From: Dromiciops gliroides
Lineage: Eukaryota; Chordata; Mammalia; Microbiotheria; Microbiotheriidae
Reading direction: 5' to 3'
DNA: 64,000 nt
Assembly: GCF_019393635.1 (NCBI RefSeq)
Contig: NC_057862.1
Location: 481,744,669 to 481,808,668 of the forward strand
Within the stretch, counting starts at the first letter, position 1, and each line of letters opens with the position of its first letter. The position numbers and the translations under genes were made by a program. Shown in pieces: positions 21,560-32,596 of the stretch. The notes under the pieces were generated by a model. That model saw only the letters and a list, made by a program, of their open reading frames with translations, was not told the DNA's origin and did not search any database.

Positions 21560-22055
21560 CAACTGATTGATTTATGACAAGAAAAGGAATACATTCAAAG
21601 TTGTATATAGTTACCTTATTTATTCAACTTATATGCAGAGTACATTAGGAGATATGTCAGGTTGGATGAATCAAAAATTGAAGAAAAGTTGGTGTGAAAA
21701 TATCAACTGTCTTAAATATGTACATGTTATCACTCTTATGGCCAAAAGTGAGGTAGAATTAAGAAGCCTCTTTAGGAAAGTGAACATGGAGAATTTAGAA
21801 ACTGGCTTTAATCTTAATATCAAAAATAGTAAGATCATAGCAATTTGTCCCATCACTTTCTGGCAAATATGAGGAGAAGGAATAGAGGTAGTATTAGATT
21901 TTATATTCTTGAGCTCAAAGATGATTGAAGATATTGACTGTCATCATGAAATCAAAATATATTTACTCCTTTGAAGGAAAGCTCTGGCAAAGCTGGCAAA
22001 GCATACCAAATAGCCAAGATATCAACCTGCCAACAAAATTCCATATAATCAATGC
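21560..22055 (+). mobile_element. RTE/BovB-like LINE fragment
   Basis: The text resembles the 3' half of an RTE-clade reverse transcriptase: a 'tatgcagagtacatt' stretch, then 'aatatcaactgtcttaaata', a 'ggccaaaagtgaggtagaat' block and 'ggaaagctctggcaaa'. Frames are broken. Assignment is by recall of family wording. Confidence 0.6.
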
Positions 22056-22064
22056 TATTCTTTT

Positions 22065-22215
22065 TTTTATTTTATTTTTTTTATTTAAAAACTCTTCCTC
22101 ATTCTTTTCAAAAATATTTAGAGTATTGTATTTTTCCAGTTACATGTAAAGGTAGTTTTCAATATCTCTTTTTATAAGATTTTTAATTCCAAATTTTTGT
22201 CCCTCCCCCCTCCTC
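22065..22215 (-). mobile_element. L1 3'-end fragment
   Basis: 'tttttccagttacatgtaaa' followed by 'ggtagttttcaa' and a C-rich block. This is the inverted L1 3' UTR, as at 37.57 and 41.47 kb. It abuts the long TA repeat. Confidence 0.6.
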
Positions 22216-22217
22216 CT

Positions 22218-22339
<122 letters not shown>

Positions 22340-22514
22340 ATACTTAAGGAATGATAACCATTTTTCCTTTTTTCATTTCTCAATTGTCAGATTAAATATC
22401 TATCTTAGTAGGTAGAGTTGGACATGTAATTGTATCAGTGTTTTCTTTTTGCCTTCACTTTTTCTTATATTTTGATGTTGATTTTTACTTTAATCTAACA
22501 AGTTGGGGGAATAA

Positions 22515-22690
22515 GTGGGGGCATGGCATACCAGATAGAAAGGTAGTCTCAAGGCGAGGAAGACCTGTGCTTAAGTCCTGTTTCTGACATTTGGTGACTA
22601 GGTATGTGACCCTGAACAAGTTACTTAATTTCTTGGTGTTCTAGATTATCTCTTGAAGACTATGCATTATAGAGAAAATGCCAAATAATA
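22515..22690 (+). mobile_element. MIR/CORE-type SINE, diverged
   Basis: The tRNA-like head is degraded; the 'tatgtgaccctgaacaagtt' and 'acttaatttcttggtg' core is recognisable. Plus orientation. Confidence 0.5.
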
Positions 22691-23402
22691 TTGATAGATG
22701 CAGTTCCTTTTACCAATAAATTCACAAATTCAGTCCCTCTCCCAAAACAGACAGATTATTTTAAAATTACTTTCAAATCAGTATCTATGCATTTTCTGTA
22801 TGTTAAGATGTAGTTGATTTCTTTCTTGTTTGCTTTTTTTTTTGGCTTATGATGTTAAAATAAGATTTTTAAGGGTACATTAAATCATCTACTTCCTGAA
22901 CATCCAACCTCTCTCAGAGCACAAAGTGTAGCTGATTAAATGAAAATAAATCAAATTATTTTGGATTATTCTACTTTTAAAATCAATTCTTATTACTTTT
23001 TTTTTAAGTGAAGAGGAGAGTTGCAATTCAGTTTGTGACTCAGCAAACAGAAGGACCCCCAATAAACTATTCCAACATAGAACTAAATGTAATGTTTCAG
23101 ATTACATTGCAGTTTAGTACTTCTGGCAGATATGATTTGGTAGTAATATATGATGTATAAAATATTTCCTTGTAGTCTGAGGAAATGTATCAGGAAATAA
23201 GCCAGATTTGTTTAAAGAATATAGTTTGTCATTTTCTAAAGGCTCAGGAGATTAATTCCAGGAGGGAATTGGTCCAGAAATCCAATATTGCTATCTCAGA
23301 CTTTGAAGCTCTTGGTAATCTTTCTCACTGCCACCATTGCACCTAGTAAATGCTTGCACCTGTACAGTGATTTTGAGCAGACTATAGAAATGTGGCCTCA
23401 TA

Positions 23403-23575
23403 GGGGGCAGATAGGTGGCACAGTGGATAGAGCACTGGCCCTGGACTCAGGAGGACCGGAGTTCACATCCAGTCTCAGACACTTGATACTTTCTAGCTGT
23501 GTGACTCCGGGCAAGTCACTTAACCTTCATTGTCCTGCAAAAAAAAAAAAAAAAAAAAAAGAAAGGAAAAAAAAA
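23403..23575 (+). mobile_element. Young marsupial SINE with perfect target duplication
   Basis: Full-length copy with head 'ggggcagataggtggcacag' and a long A-rich tail. The 17-bp direct repeat 'agaaatgtggcctcata' brackets it exactly (23386-23402 and 23576-23592), so the insertion is recent relative to the other SINEs. Confidence 0.92.
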
Positions 23576-23592
23576 AGAAATGTGGCCTCATA

Positions 23593-24110
23593 TCACTGCT
23601 AATATGTTTGCTGCTTAGAATCTAGAGGTAGATTTATTGACTCATAATCACAGCATGGAGTAATGAGTTTACATGATTATTTAATGTTCAGAAAGAGGGC
23701 TTTCTAAGATACAATTTACCAACAGATAGAAGCATCCTTTACACATTTCCTATCTTAAATGTTACTATTATTCTTAGAGAAGAAGTTACAGCTGGAAAAA
23801 GCACGAACTCCCATTTATTGTGTGCTATTTACTCAACAATCAAAGCATAATTGGAAAGAATAGGAAAACACAAAAGAAAATTCTGGGAAAAATGCATGTC
23901 CTATAAAAGCTCTAGAACAACTAAACTGGCCAATTTATTCTATTACCTGAAGGGTTGCTCTTCACAGTTTCAAAGAGTAATTCATACTCAGTGAGCTATG
24001 TACAGAAGCAAGAAGAGGGACCTAAAAAGCATGACAGAATTAGGGAGACTCCATAACATACTGTTTCATATAATTTTGTAGCATATTGTATGATATTATA
24101 TGATATATTC
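23593..24110. other. Non-coding stretch, nothing recognised
   Basis: No gene, RNA gene or clear repeat. Confidence 0.4.
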
Positions 24111-24112
24111 TA

Positions 24113-24200
24113 TGCACACATGGATGCATATGCACATATGTATGCACATATGGATGCATATGCACATATGTATGCACATATATGCATTTATATATGCATT
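24113..24200. repeat. 30-bp tandem repeat of ATGCAC/ATATG words
   Basis: About two and a half units containing 'gcacatatggatgcatatgc'. The unit is rich in self-complementary words (ATGCAT, CATATG), so it could extrude a cruciform. Confidence 0.75.
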
Positions 24201-24319
24201 GTGAATATTCATATATATGCAATATTTGAAATGTGCTTACAACAATATATAAATATCATATGTTATCCTTAGGAGAATAGCAATGCTAAAAATGTAAAGC
24301 TTTTGGCAATTGAGAATCT

Positions 24320-24500
24320 TAGGTTTATTGAAAGTATTAATTAGTGATTGAGGATTGGTTAAATAAATTATAATACATAATTATAGTGGAATATTGCTCT
24401 GATGTGAGAAGTAAGGAAAAGCATAAATAAAAACACATGGAATGATTTATAAGATATTATGCTGAATGAAATAAACAAAGTGAAAAAAAAACTATATAAC
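24320..24500 (+). mobile_element. L1 ORF2-end fragment, diverged
   Basis: 'ggttaaataaattataatac', 'tggaatattgctctgatgtg', 'atgaaataaacaaagtg' match the L1 ORF2 C-terminal coding text seen at 20.39-20.48 kb. Old and broken. Confidence 0.5.
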
Positions 24501-24510
24501 CAAGAACTTA

Positions 24511-25165
24511 AGTTGACCAATCAGAGGTGATTAGGCATCCTTCAAGAACAACTCCTCTTCAAAGGGCAGGTGATCTCCCTGTCATTATGGGTCTTTGGTT
24601 TGGAGACCCATGGACTACAGCAACCATATAAAGAAGATATTTTGATATGTTGTCAATATTTTTGTCAGTAATGTCTAACTGTTTGTGATGCCATTTGGGT
24701 TTTTTTGGCAATATATCCTAGATATTGGAGTGGTTTGCTATTTTCTTCTTCAGTTCACATATAGAAATTGGGGCAAAGAGGGTTAAATGACTTGCCAGGT
24801 TCACACAGATATTAAGTGCCTGAGAACAGATAATTTCTTTGGCCCTTGTCAAGACTATAAACTTCTTGGAATCTTGATAAGGTAAGAATGACCCTCCTAA
24901 ATTCTTGGTAGGGCAATAAACTTTGTTCAATGGTGAAGATTTCCATTGTATTTTGTTAAGGTGATAGACCTTTTGTTTGGTTAGAAATACTATTTACCCA
25001 TTTGAAAGAGGATATGCAGTCTTTGAATAATTAGCCCAAGGTTAATGGGTTTTCTGCTATCAGCCTTTCATTGTAATATATCATATTTCCAAATTAATTG
25101 ACCAATCAAAGGTGATTAGGCAACCTTCAGGAATACTTCCTCTTCAAAGGGCATATAATCTGTGA
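24511..25165. repeat. Region bracketed by ~65-bp diverged direct repeats
   Basis: 24511-24577 and 25098-25163 share 'gaccaatcagaggtgattag' type text, the 'ccttca' step and 'cctcttcaaagggca'. Between them lies an inverted SINE-like segment (about 24650-24830). The outer repeats might be parts of one old interspersed repeat. Confidence 0.5.
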
Positions 25166-25169
25166 CCCC

Positions 25170-26076
25170 ACCACCATGAATGATTTTTGACCATAGAGAT
25201 AGCAATGGATGATCCTTTTATTAATAGCTGGCTGGTATATTCATAAAATTATTAAATTACCCATAAACTATGTCTCTCATAATTTTAATCATCACCCATG
25301 GGTCTTTTACCTTGCATATATTTTTAGATCTTTCAAAATATTTACTGAATTTACATATTTTTGTTTCTTCTTCATAAAATATAATATCAATAATTTTGCT
25401 GCTCTCCTGTTTTTATTTTAATTGGGTTTTTGTTCTAAATCATTATTGTCATTGGCTGTCATGTTTCTCTTCTTGAAAAGGAACTAAAATTATGTTTTGT
25501 CATAGCAATTTGTAGTCTCTTGTCTGTCACAACATGATGAATTTTATATCAGTTAAACATCTATAAGACATAGATGTCGTCATTCATTTCTTATTTCCTA
25601 GTCAACAACTTTACAAAATAAGCCAAGTCAAAGCCATTTTAAATATATGGCTTATTTTCCCCTTTTTAATTATCCTATTTTGGTATGAATTTTGCCCTTT
25701 TTTCTCACTAATGTTCAGGCTAGAAAAAAAAAACTACTTATTCAGATATGACTTCTACCTTAAGAACTGGTAAGTTACTATCTGGTAAGAAGACAGCATC
25801 ATTTTCAGTGATTAGAATTATACTTGAATAAATTAGTCATTTCATATAGGCATGAATCTTTAATGTAGCTGAAAAGACTGAAATCTTTTTGTCTTCAATG
25901 CCAAGTCAAATTTCCAACATTTTTTCTATTTGTTCCCTGTTCACTGTAAACTCCATGACTGAGATAGTATAAGTGAACTGATTTAAAAAATTCTTTCATT
26001 TTCCATTTAATTCGTATACTACTTCATTATTTGTAACATATGACAGCATTTTCATCAAATTACTTCATAAATATTG
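25170..26076. other. Non-coding stretch, nothing recognised
   Basis: AT-rich, without a gene or clear repeat family. Confidence 0.4.
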
Positions 26077-26499
26077 TATGAGCCAATTTTAATATGGGAA
26101 GAGTTAATAGGGTGGTTTGCCATAATATTGGGGTTCAGAAAATAATGAGGGACCTCTAGGTCCAAAGTTTCCTCGCCTCTGAACTGCCTTCAAGAGAGAC
26201 CACTTCCTACTGGGGGTCCCTTTTTCTACATTTTTCTCCATCCCCAAAAGGGGAGGTACTTCAAGTTGTGTGGTTGAGACTGGTCCTCTGTTGATGATGC
26301 AGGCCACAGTCTCTGAGGACACTCCTTCCCAGGGTTGGCCAAGTTTAAACTAGGCTTAACAGAGCTGGCCAGGTGTGGCTAACAATCTAATCATCTTAAG
26401 TGGGTACTTAGTAGTTTCTCATTCACACCCAATTCAAACACTACTAAATCAGTCAGGTGGGACCCCTGGGTGTCTGCCAAATTCTATTATTTTACCACA
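26077..26499 (-). repeat. LTR related to the full ERV (3' LTR of a remnant)
   Basis: The start and end resemble the LTRs at 51914 and 53022 (a 'gagccaattttaatatgg' end; the other end TGTGGTAAAATAATAG on the minus strand). It has the 'ccccaaaaggggaggtactt' box shared with the full ERV's U3. It is followed by a polypurine tract (26500-26510) and text like the full ERV's 3' internal end ('tttccttgatgaaacaac'). Confidence 0.75.
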
Positions 26500-26785
26500 T
26501 TCCCCCTTTGTTTCTTCCAGGAACACAGGGTTTCCTTGATGAAACAACATTATTATACTAATTGTGAGCACTAAAATGTAAAATATGCATTGATTCATAC
26601 AACATAGCAGCCTTGTTGACTCTGGATAAATGAAACCATTCTTACTAATGTAAAAAAAAATAATTAACTAGCTAATCTAGTCTGAAAAAATATATAACTG
26701 CCCTTATTTGAAAGATTATAATTATATGAAAAATTTTAACTTTAGAAAAATTATAATTGGGCCATAATCTGGGTCACCATTCAAA
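26500..26785 (-). mobile_element. ERV internal remnant between two unlike LTRs
   Basis: The left part (26500 to about 26580) resembles 10129-10190 of the full ERV, that is, its 3' internal end. The right part (about 26600-26785) resembles the leader after the LTR at 55299-56342, including a primer-site-like 'tgggtcaccattcaa' (complement TGGTGACCCA). The coding interior is missing. Confidence 0.65.
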
Positions 26786-27791
26786 TGTAGAAATATTTTA
26801 ACTTACTGGCCTAATTTGGGGGCACTCATCCGGGGGGATTTTGACTGGCTGGCTATCTAACTGCTATTAATTTCCTAAGCCAATCTGTTAGGACCTTTTA
26901 AAAATTTCTCCACACTGCTTCACTCCCCAAATTGATAAGCAAACAATTAAGAAGTTGCTTAATTAAATAACCAAAGAAAAATTTATTCATAAAAAATTTA
27001 AATGATAAGCATAAAGAAATGCAAATTATACAACCTGTCTGCTTTTAATACAATAAGGGCCCTTGCCACCTCTTGCCTTAGGGTATGCTCCAGCTTTCTC
27101 CAACTTTCTCCTTCATTCCAACTTCCCTGCACTTTCACTGCTCAACTGCTTTCTTCTAACTCCAAGCCCCTTTCACTTTGTTGACCCCCCCTTACCATCT
27201 AACTTTTCGTCTCTGTACTGAGAAGCCAAACCCCTGTGTTTCTCTCTCACTGATCTCTCCTTCTGTTCTCTTAGTGCTCTGGCATCCCCACTTTGTCCAT
27301 CTTCCCTTCCTGTCTTCTAAATCTTCTAGTTTCTCTGCATCCTCCTAGTCCTCCGACATCCTCCCCTTCACTGTCTTGCTAGCTCCCCTGTATATAGCTT
27401 CCTTCTCTCCCCTCAAACCTCGGTTTCCCTATGCCCCTGCACACACCAAGCTAATCCACCCACCGCACTAGGGCTGTGCCCAGTGGGGCTTGAGGGGCCA
27501 TGCCCACTGCTGTGTACCTGGGAACTCCACACGGGTTATGCTAGGGTCTGGCAGGACAAGCCTGGGATCTCCAGGGCAGCTCCACTCATGGTGTAGAGAG
27601 CTGGGGCTTCTTCTTTATTTTCCCCCAGCCATCTTACCTGGTGTCCTGAAAAGCCAATGGGGCTTTTTTGGCTCAGTTGAAGTGGAGGGGGAGGAGCAAC
27701 AGACCCTCACACAGAAAAATACCCCCGAGAGCCTAAGGCTTTTTAATCTCATCCCAAAGGCAGATTCCCCAAATCAAAATAAATTTCCACA
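26786..27791 (-). repeat. ~1-kb LTR of a second ERV family
   Basis: Minus-strand LTR starting TGTGGAAATTTATTTTG and ending ...TTCTACA just before the primer site. It matches 55299-56342 in inverted orientation over several blocks ('ccttattgtattaaaa', 'atttggggagtg', 'atagcagttagatagcc'). It is C/T-rich in the middle and has no coding potential. Confidence 0.75.
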
Positions 27792-27954
27792 CTAATAATT
27801 CCTTTAAAAAATTGTCCATCAAAGCTCTGTGAATCCTTCAACAATTTAGCACCAACTTCGATATGATCTCATCAACTCTGATGGATTCTATTAGCTCTAT
27901 TATCTATGCACACCTACACATCTAGTTTTAGCCATTATTCTGGAACCCATTTCT

Positions 27955-28117
27955 TTTTTTTTTAATTTTTATTTTTTTTTTGTGGGGCAATGGGGGTTAA
28001 GTGACTTGCCCAGGGTCACACATCCAGTAAGTGTCAAGTGTTTGAGGCTGGATTTGAACTCAGTTCCTCCTGAATCCAAGACCAGTGCTTTATCCACTGT
28101 GCCACCTAGCTGCCCCC
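27955..28117 (-). mobile_element. Marsupial SINE with target duplication
   Basis: Inverted copy, T-rich at the left and head 'gccacctagctgcccc' at the right. Flanked by 'gaacccatttct' / 'gaaacccatttct'. Confidence 0.88.
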
Positions 28118-28319
28118 ATGAAACCCATTTCTACATTACTAATTGTTTCATAGGAATCTCAAACTTTTGATGGCTCAGAGTAAGTGCAAATAACAATTGT
28201 TTCTGTTCTAGCCAGAAATTCTGGAGATCTTCCTCTTCCAGTCTGATTATTTTAGGTAGTCAAATTAGGCCATCTCTTGCCTCACTTCTTAGCTAGCCTT
28301 TAATCAATGAATGGGTGTT

Positions 28320-28575
28320 GCCTCAGAAAAACTGAGAACTGGAAAAGACCTTAACTTAAAAAGGCCAGGTTCCACCATTGCATCTGGAGCCATGACCAGT
28401 TGTCCTGACCTAGGTCCTGCTATAAGAATTCAATAACTTTGGAGGAAAGAGTGAGGCTAATGATTTTTTAAAGTCACATCCCACTTAGATTCAATTCACT
28501 TGCAAATCTAGACATCACCCTCCTGATGTCATTGGTCCTTTTTGAGAATGAAGAATGAAAAACAATAATTCTATA
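28320..28575 (+). mobile_element. SINE-like repeat ending 'gaatgaagaatgaaaaacaa'
   Basis: Tail text 'gatgtcattggtcctttttg' plus the AATGAA tail resembles a marsupial SINE type distinct from the GGGGCAGCTAGG family. Family name not certain. Confidence 0.45.
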
Positions 28576-29247
28576 GAAGACAGCACTATCATTCCAGTAA
28601 CACAGGTTCAAACCCTTTACATCATCATCAATTTCTTATTCTATTTTACCTCCTTTCCAATTTCCAATATAATCAGTTGACAAGTGTTATGGATTTTATG
28701 TCCACAGAAACTCTAGGTTGTGTTCCCTTCTTACCACTCACACAATGATCAACTTAGTTGATGTGACATCCCCTCCATCCTGGAGTATTATAGTAGCCTC
28801 TTATATAATTAAAACACAAGTCAGATTATGTAAACGACCCTTATAAAGGGATTAATGTAACTTCATTGCCTTTAAGATGATAAACAACCTCCTCAATTTT
28901 ATATTAAACATCATTATAATTTAGCTATTTTCTGTATTTCCAGGTTTTTTATACATTATTCTTCTTCACAAAGTCTTAAGTCCTTCTTACTATTCATTAC
29001 ACATGCCATTCCACTTCTCATTCCTGTCCATTTGTAAAGTTCTACTCTACGGCTCAAATATTTTTTCTCCTAATCTATGTACCTTGGAAAATCTGGCTTC
29101 CATCAAAACTTGTTTCATATATTACCTCGTATTTAAGACATTTCTGATGACTTCAATTGTAAGTATTCATTCATATCCCCATCAATGCCTTACTCTTGTT
29201 ATGTATGTCCTTTATATTTACATAGACAGATGGATACATAGATAGGG

Positions 29248-29296
<49 letters not shown>
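29248..29296. repeat. (GT)n(TA)n microsatellite
   Basis: About 12 GT units followed by about 11 TA units. Confidence 0.95.
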
Positions 29297-29854
29297 CATG
29301 CATATATAAATAATTGTGTATTAACATATGATTTTTTTTCCCAACAGGAAAAAACCCAATGCATTTCAGATCAAGAATTATTTCCTCTTTCTATCCATAG
29401 TGATAAGCACAATGACTGGTATACAGTGGGTACTTAATAAATGCTTACTAATAATTGTTTGGTTCTTTAATTTCTATTATGGAAAGAAAAAGAAAAGGAA
29501 TATTATTCAATTTGATCATTATTGTATCTACTTGTTTTTCATTAGACAATTAAATTTGAGTAAGAGAACCACAATTAAATAAATGCCCATTACCAGCTAC
29601 AAACTGATTTTATGCACTATTTCTTCCTATGCAAGTACCAGTCTAGAAATATTAGAGCATTACATAGAACTAAAAATAATTTTGTACCAAAATCAAACAC
29701 AATAAGGTTTCCCTTTCCCTAAATAGTAATTCTTTCTACAGCATCTTATACAAGTGATCTTCAAGCCTTCATTTAAATATTTCTAGTGGGGCCAGGAGAA
29801 AAAAAATTTCAAGTAGATTGAGTCTGTTTTGGTATAAGTTTAATTCTACTATAG

Positions 29855-30110
29855 ATAGCTACATGATGTAGTAGTTACAGTGCTAAAACTGGATTCAGAA
29901 ATACCTGAGCTCATATCTCACATAACATACTAATTATGTCACCCTGTGCAAGTCCCTGATCCTCTATCAAGCTCAGTCTCCTCATATATAAAATGAGAAT
30001 AATATTAGTACTTACTGTCTAGGGTTATTATGAGAATAAAAAGAGGTAATATTTCTAAAGCACTCCGCAAACCTTAAAATATCATATGGATGCTAAATAT
30101 CATCACCCAA
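29855..30110 (+). mobile_element. MIR/THER-like CORE-SINE
   Basis: Diverged tRNA head, 'ggattcagaaatacctgagc', then 'tcaccctgtgcaagtccctg' and the 'ctcatatataaaatgagaat' to 'cactccgcaaaccttaaaa' tail. Plus orientation. Confidence 0.7.
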
Positions 30111-30878
30111 ATTATCATAAAAAAATACTAATTCAGGAAATAATTTATACATGAAACTTAAATCTACCTTTTTATAATTAAACTTTTTTTCTTTTAATCC
30201 TCCATCTGAGGCCAAGAAAAACAATATAACCATCATTTCATGGATTCCTACTTCAAATATTTGACAAAAGTCTCTATGACACTATTAAGTCTTTTCTTAT
30301 CTAGGCAAAACATCTCATACTCCTACAATTCATCCCAATATATCATGGTCTCAGATTCCCTTGCTATTTTGGTTCCCCTCCTTCTAGATATGTTCCAATA
30401 TAAAATGTGTCATCTAGAAATGAGAACTATATCATCATTTTAATAAGGCAGTTTAATAAGCAAAGTATAGCAAGTCTTTTATTCTGCACACCATATCTCT
30501 TCACAGAAATTAAGGTTATATTATTTTTTATCTGTGTTATAGCAGATTCTACTCATATTCATCTTACACACTATTAAAACCTCAGGATTTTTTCCTCACA
30601 CAAACTTCTAAACAAGCTTTCTGTTTGTAAATCTGAAGTTGATTTGCAGGTCTTAAGTTTAGGACCTTACACTTACACCCTTTAACATAAAAATCAGGGG
30701 TCACATTTTCCAACTGATACTTGAATAAGAATTCTTCCCTCATATGATGTTATCTTTACCAGAAAATTTCTAGTATTATGGAACATATGGCCCATTTTTA
30801 TCAGTTTTGTGGGTTTCCATAAGACACTAAAAAGCAAAGACATCACCTTAATGACAAAGGTCCAAATATTCAAAGCTA

Positions 30879-30880
<2 letters not shown>

Positions 30881-30940
<60 letters not shown>
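30881..30940. repeat. (GTT)20 microsatellite
   Basis: About 20 pure GTT units. The flanking frames encode only poly-Leu or poly-Asn from the repeat. Confidence 0.96.
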
Positions 30941-31074
30941 TCCCCTATAATGTATAACTGTGAGAGTTCAGATATAAGGAAATCTGAGTGCTGCTGAATT
31001 GATGTTTTCAAATTGTGGTGATGGATAAGACTTCTGAGAGTCCTTTAGACAGAAAGGAGTTCAAATAAGTCAAT

Positions 31075-31375
31075 ACTTAAAGAAATTAATTCAGGCTATT
31101 CACTGGAAGGTGAAATACTGAAGCTAAAGCTCAAATAATTTGGCTACATAATGAGAAGATGAAACTCCTTGGAAAAGACCCTGATGTTGGGAAAGATTTA
31201 AAGCAAAAGGAAAAGGGGATGACAGAAGATGAGATGTATAGTGTCATAAAAACAGTGAACATAAACATGGAAAGACTTTGAGAGATAGTGGAGTATAAAA
31301 GGACCTGCTATGCTATGGTCCATGTAATCATGAAGAGTTAGACACAACAGATCAACAGCAATGCCTATCTAACTC
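31075..31375 (+). mobile_element. RTE/BovB-like LINE 3' end
   Basis: Characteristic wording of BovB/RTE 3' ends: 'ctccttggaaaagaccctga', 'tgttgggaaagattt', 'gatgacagaagatgagatg', and a 'catgaagagttagacacaac' terminus. 5'-truncated. Marsupial RTE elements share this text. Confidence 0.75.
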
Positions 31376-32167
31376 ATTTTCCAACAACAAGCCATTCCAT
31401 AGGTAGTTAACTTTGTCTTCAGGTATATTATCTCACAAACATTTTACTTACAGCATTTCCAGTTTGGTTGAATCAGAGAATTCACACTCCTTTTATATAA
31501 ACTTTGAGAACTGCCCCTCCCCAGTTGAGTTCCAAAACACAATGAATGATTTATTTTGTATAGAAAGCAAAACTACAAAAATATACAAATATACAAGAGC
31601 TTTATTAAAACCAGAAGAGGCATCTTTCAAATAGTCACAACCCATAAACTCTTCAGACATTGTGGAGACAGAGAAAAGTCAGTAAGAGTAAAATGAGCCA
31701 AAAAACAAAACAAAAGAAGATGTTGATAGAGTATGGACAGAACATTCAGCAGATAACAAATTAAAAGAACTGCCTCATTATCCTATTTATTTTACTTCCC
31801 TTTTATTTTGCCCATATATATTCATCTTACCATATAGAATACCAGTCCTGTCTAACCTGGACATTTAGAATTATTGGTGGCAATTAATACAGAAGACTGG
31901 TCACTTGAATGTCTTTAACTTGAAGCATCATCACAATTAGGAAGAGTTGTGGAGTAAAATTTTGTCTCTAATGATTTTTAAGCTTCAAATCATATACCAG
32001 GAAGAAATAGTTTAGTAAATAAAGAAAATAAATTGAGGGAATCCTCATATTTCTGGTCTCCAGCTCAGAATATATAGGAGCTAATTTTCTTACCCTGGTT
32101 TTAAAACACTTTCTCAGCATCCAAGAGAAGTCCCACAGATCACCCATATCTTCAAATTTCCATCATG

Positions 32168-32174
32168 AGGGAAA

Positions 32175-32216
<42 letters not shown>
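32168..32216. repeat. (CA)n microsatellite
   Basis: About 23 CA units. Confidence 0.93.
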
Positions 32217-32218
<2 letters not shown>

Positions 32219-32512
32219 TTTGGTTGTAGATTGTCACAAAACATGTCTTGTATGTAGTTGGGCTTTAAAATAGGCAACTGTGTGTTGACATTAATTTAAC
32301 AACTATGTTAGTTACAAATTATGTAAATGTAAATTACCAGTTTGGAAGCAGAAAAAAAGATCCTGTGGTATCAGGGCTTGGGCCCCTATAGAAGAGCAAG
32401 GTGATCCTAACAGGGAAGACATTTGAATTTGTCACTTCAAAGATAAAAACTAAACAAATAAAGAAGTAAATAAGTAGACAAAGAAACAGATGATAGATAG
32501 ATGAATACAGCA

Positions 32513-32596
32513 AGGAGGGAAGGAAGGAAGGAAGGAAGGAAGGAAGGAAGGAAGGAAGGAAGGAAGGAAGGAAGGAAGGAAGGAAGGAAGGAAAGA
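32513..32596. repeat. (GGAA)n microsatellite
   Basis: About 19 GGAA units. In other mammals such repeats can bind ETS-family factors; nothing here shows that it does. Confidence 0.96.

Noticed and set aside
24113..24200. CRISPR-like repeat array
   Set aside because: Adjacent tandem units without spacers, in a vertebrate genome context.
27490..27795. 101-codon plus-strand frame in GC-richer DNA
   Set aside because: Lies antisense within the LTR 26786-27791; no family recognised.
30694..31011. Poly-Asn frame resembling a low-complexity protein
   Set aside because: It is the (GTT)20 microsatellite with random flanks.
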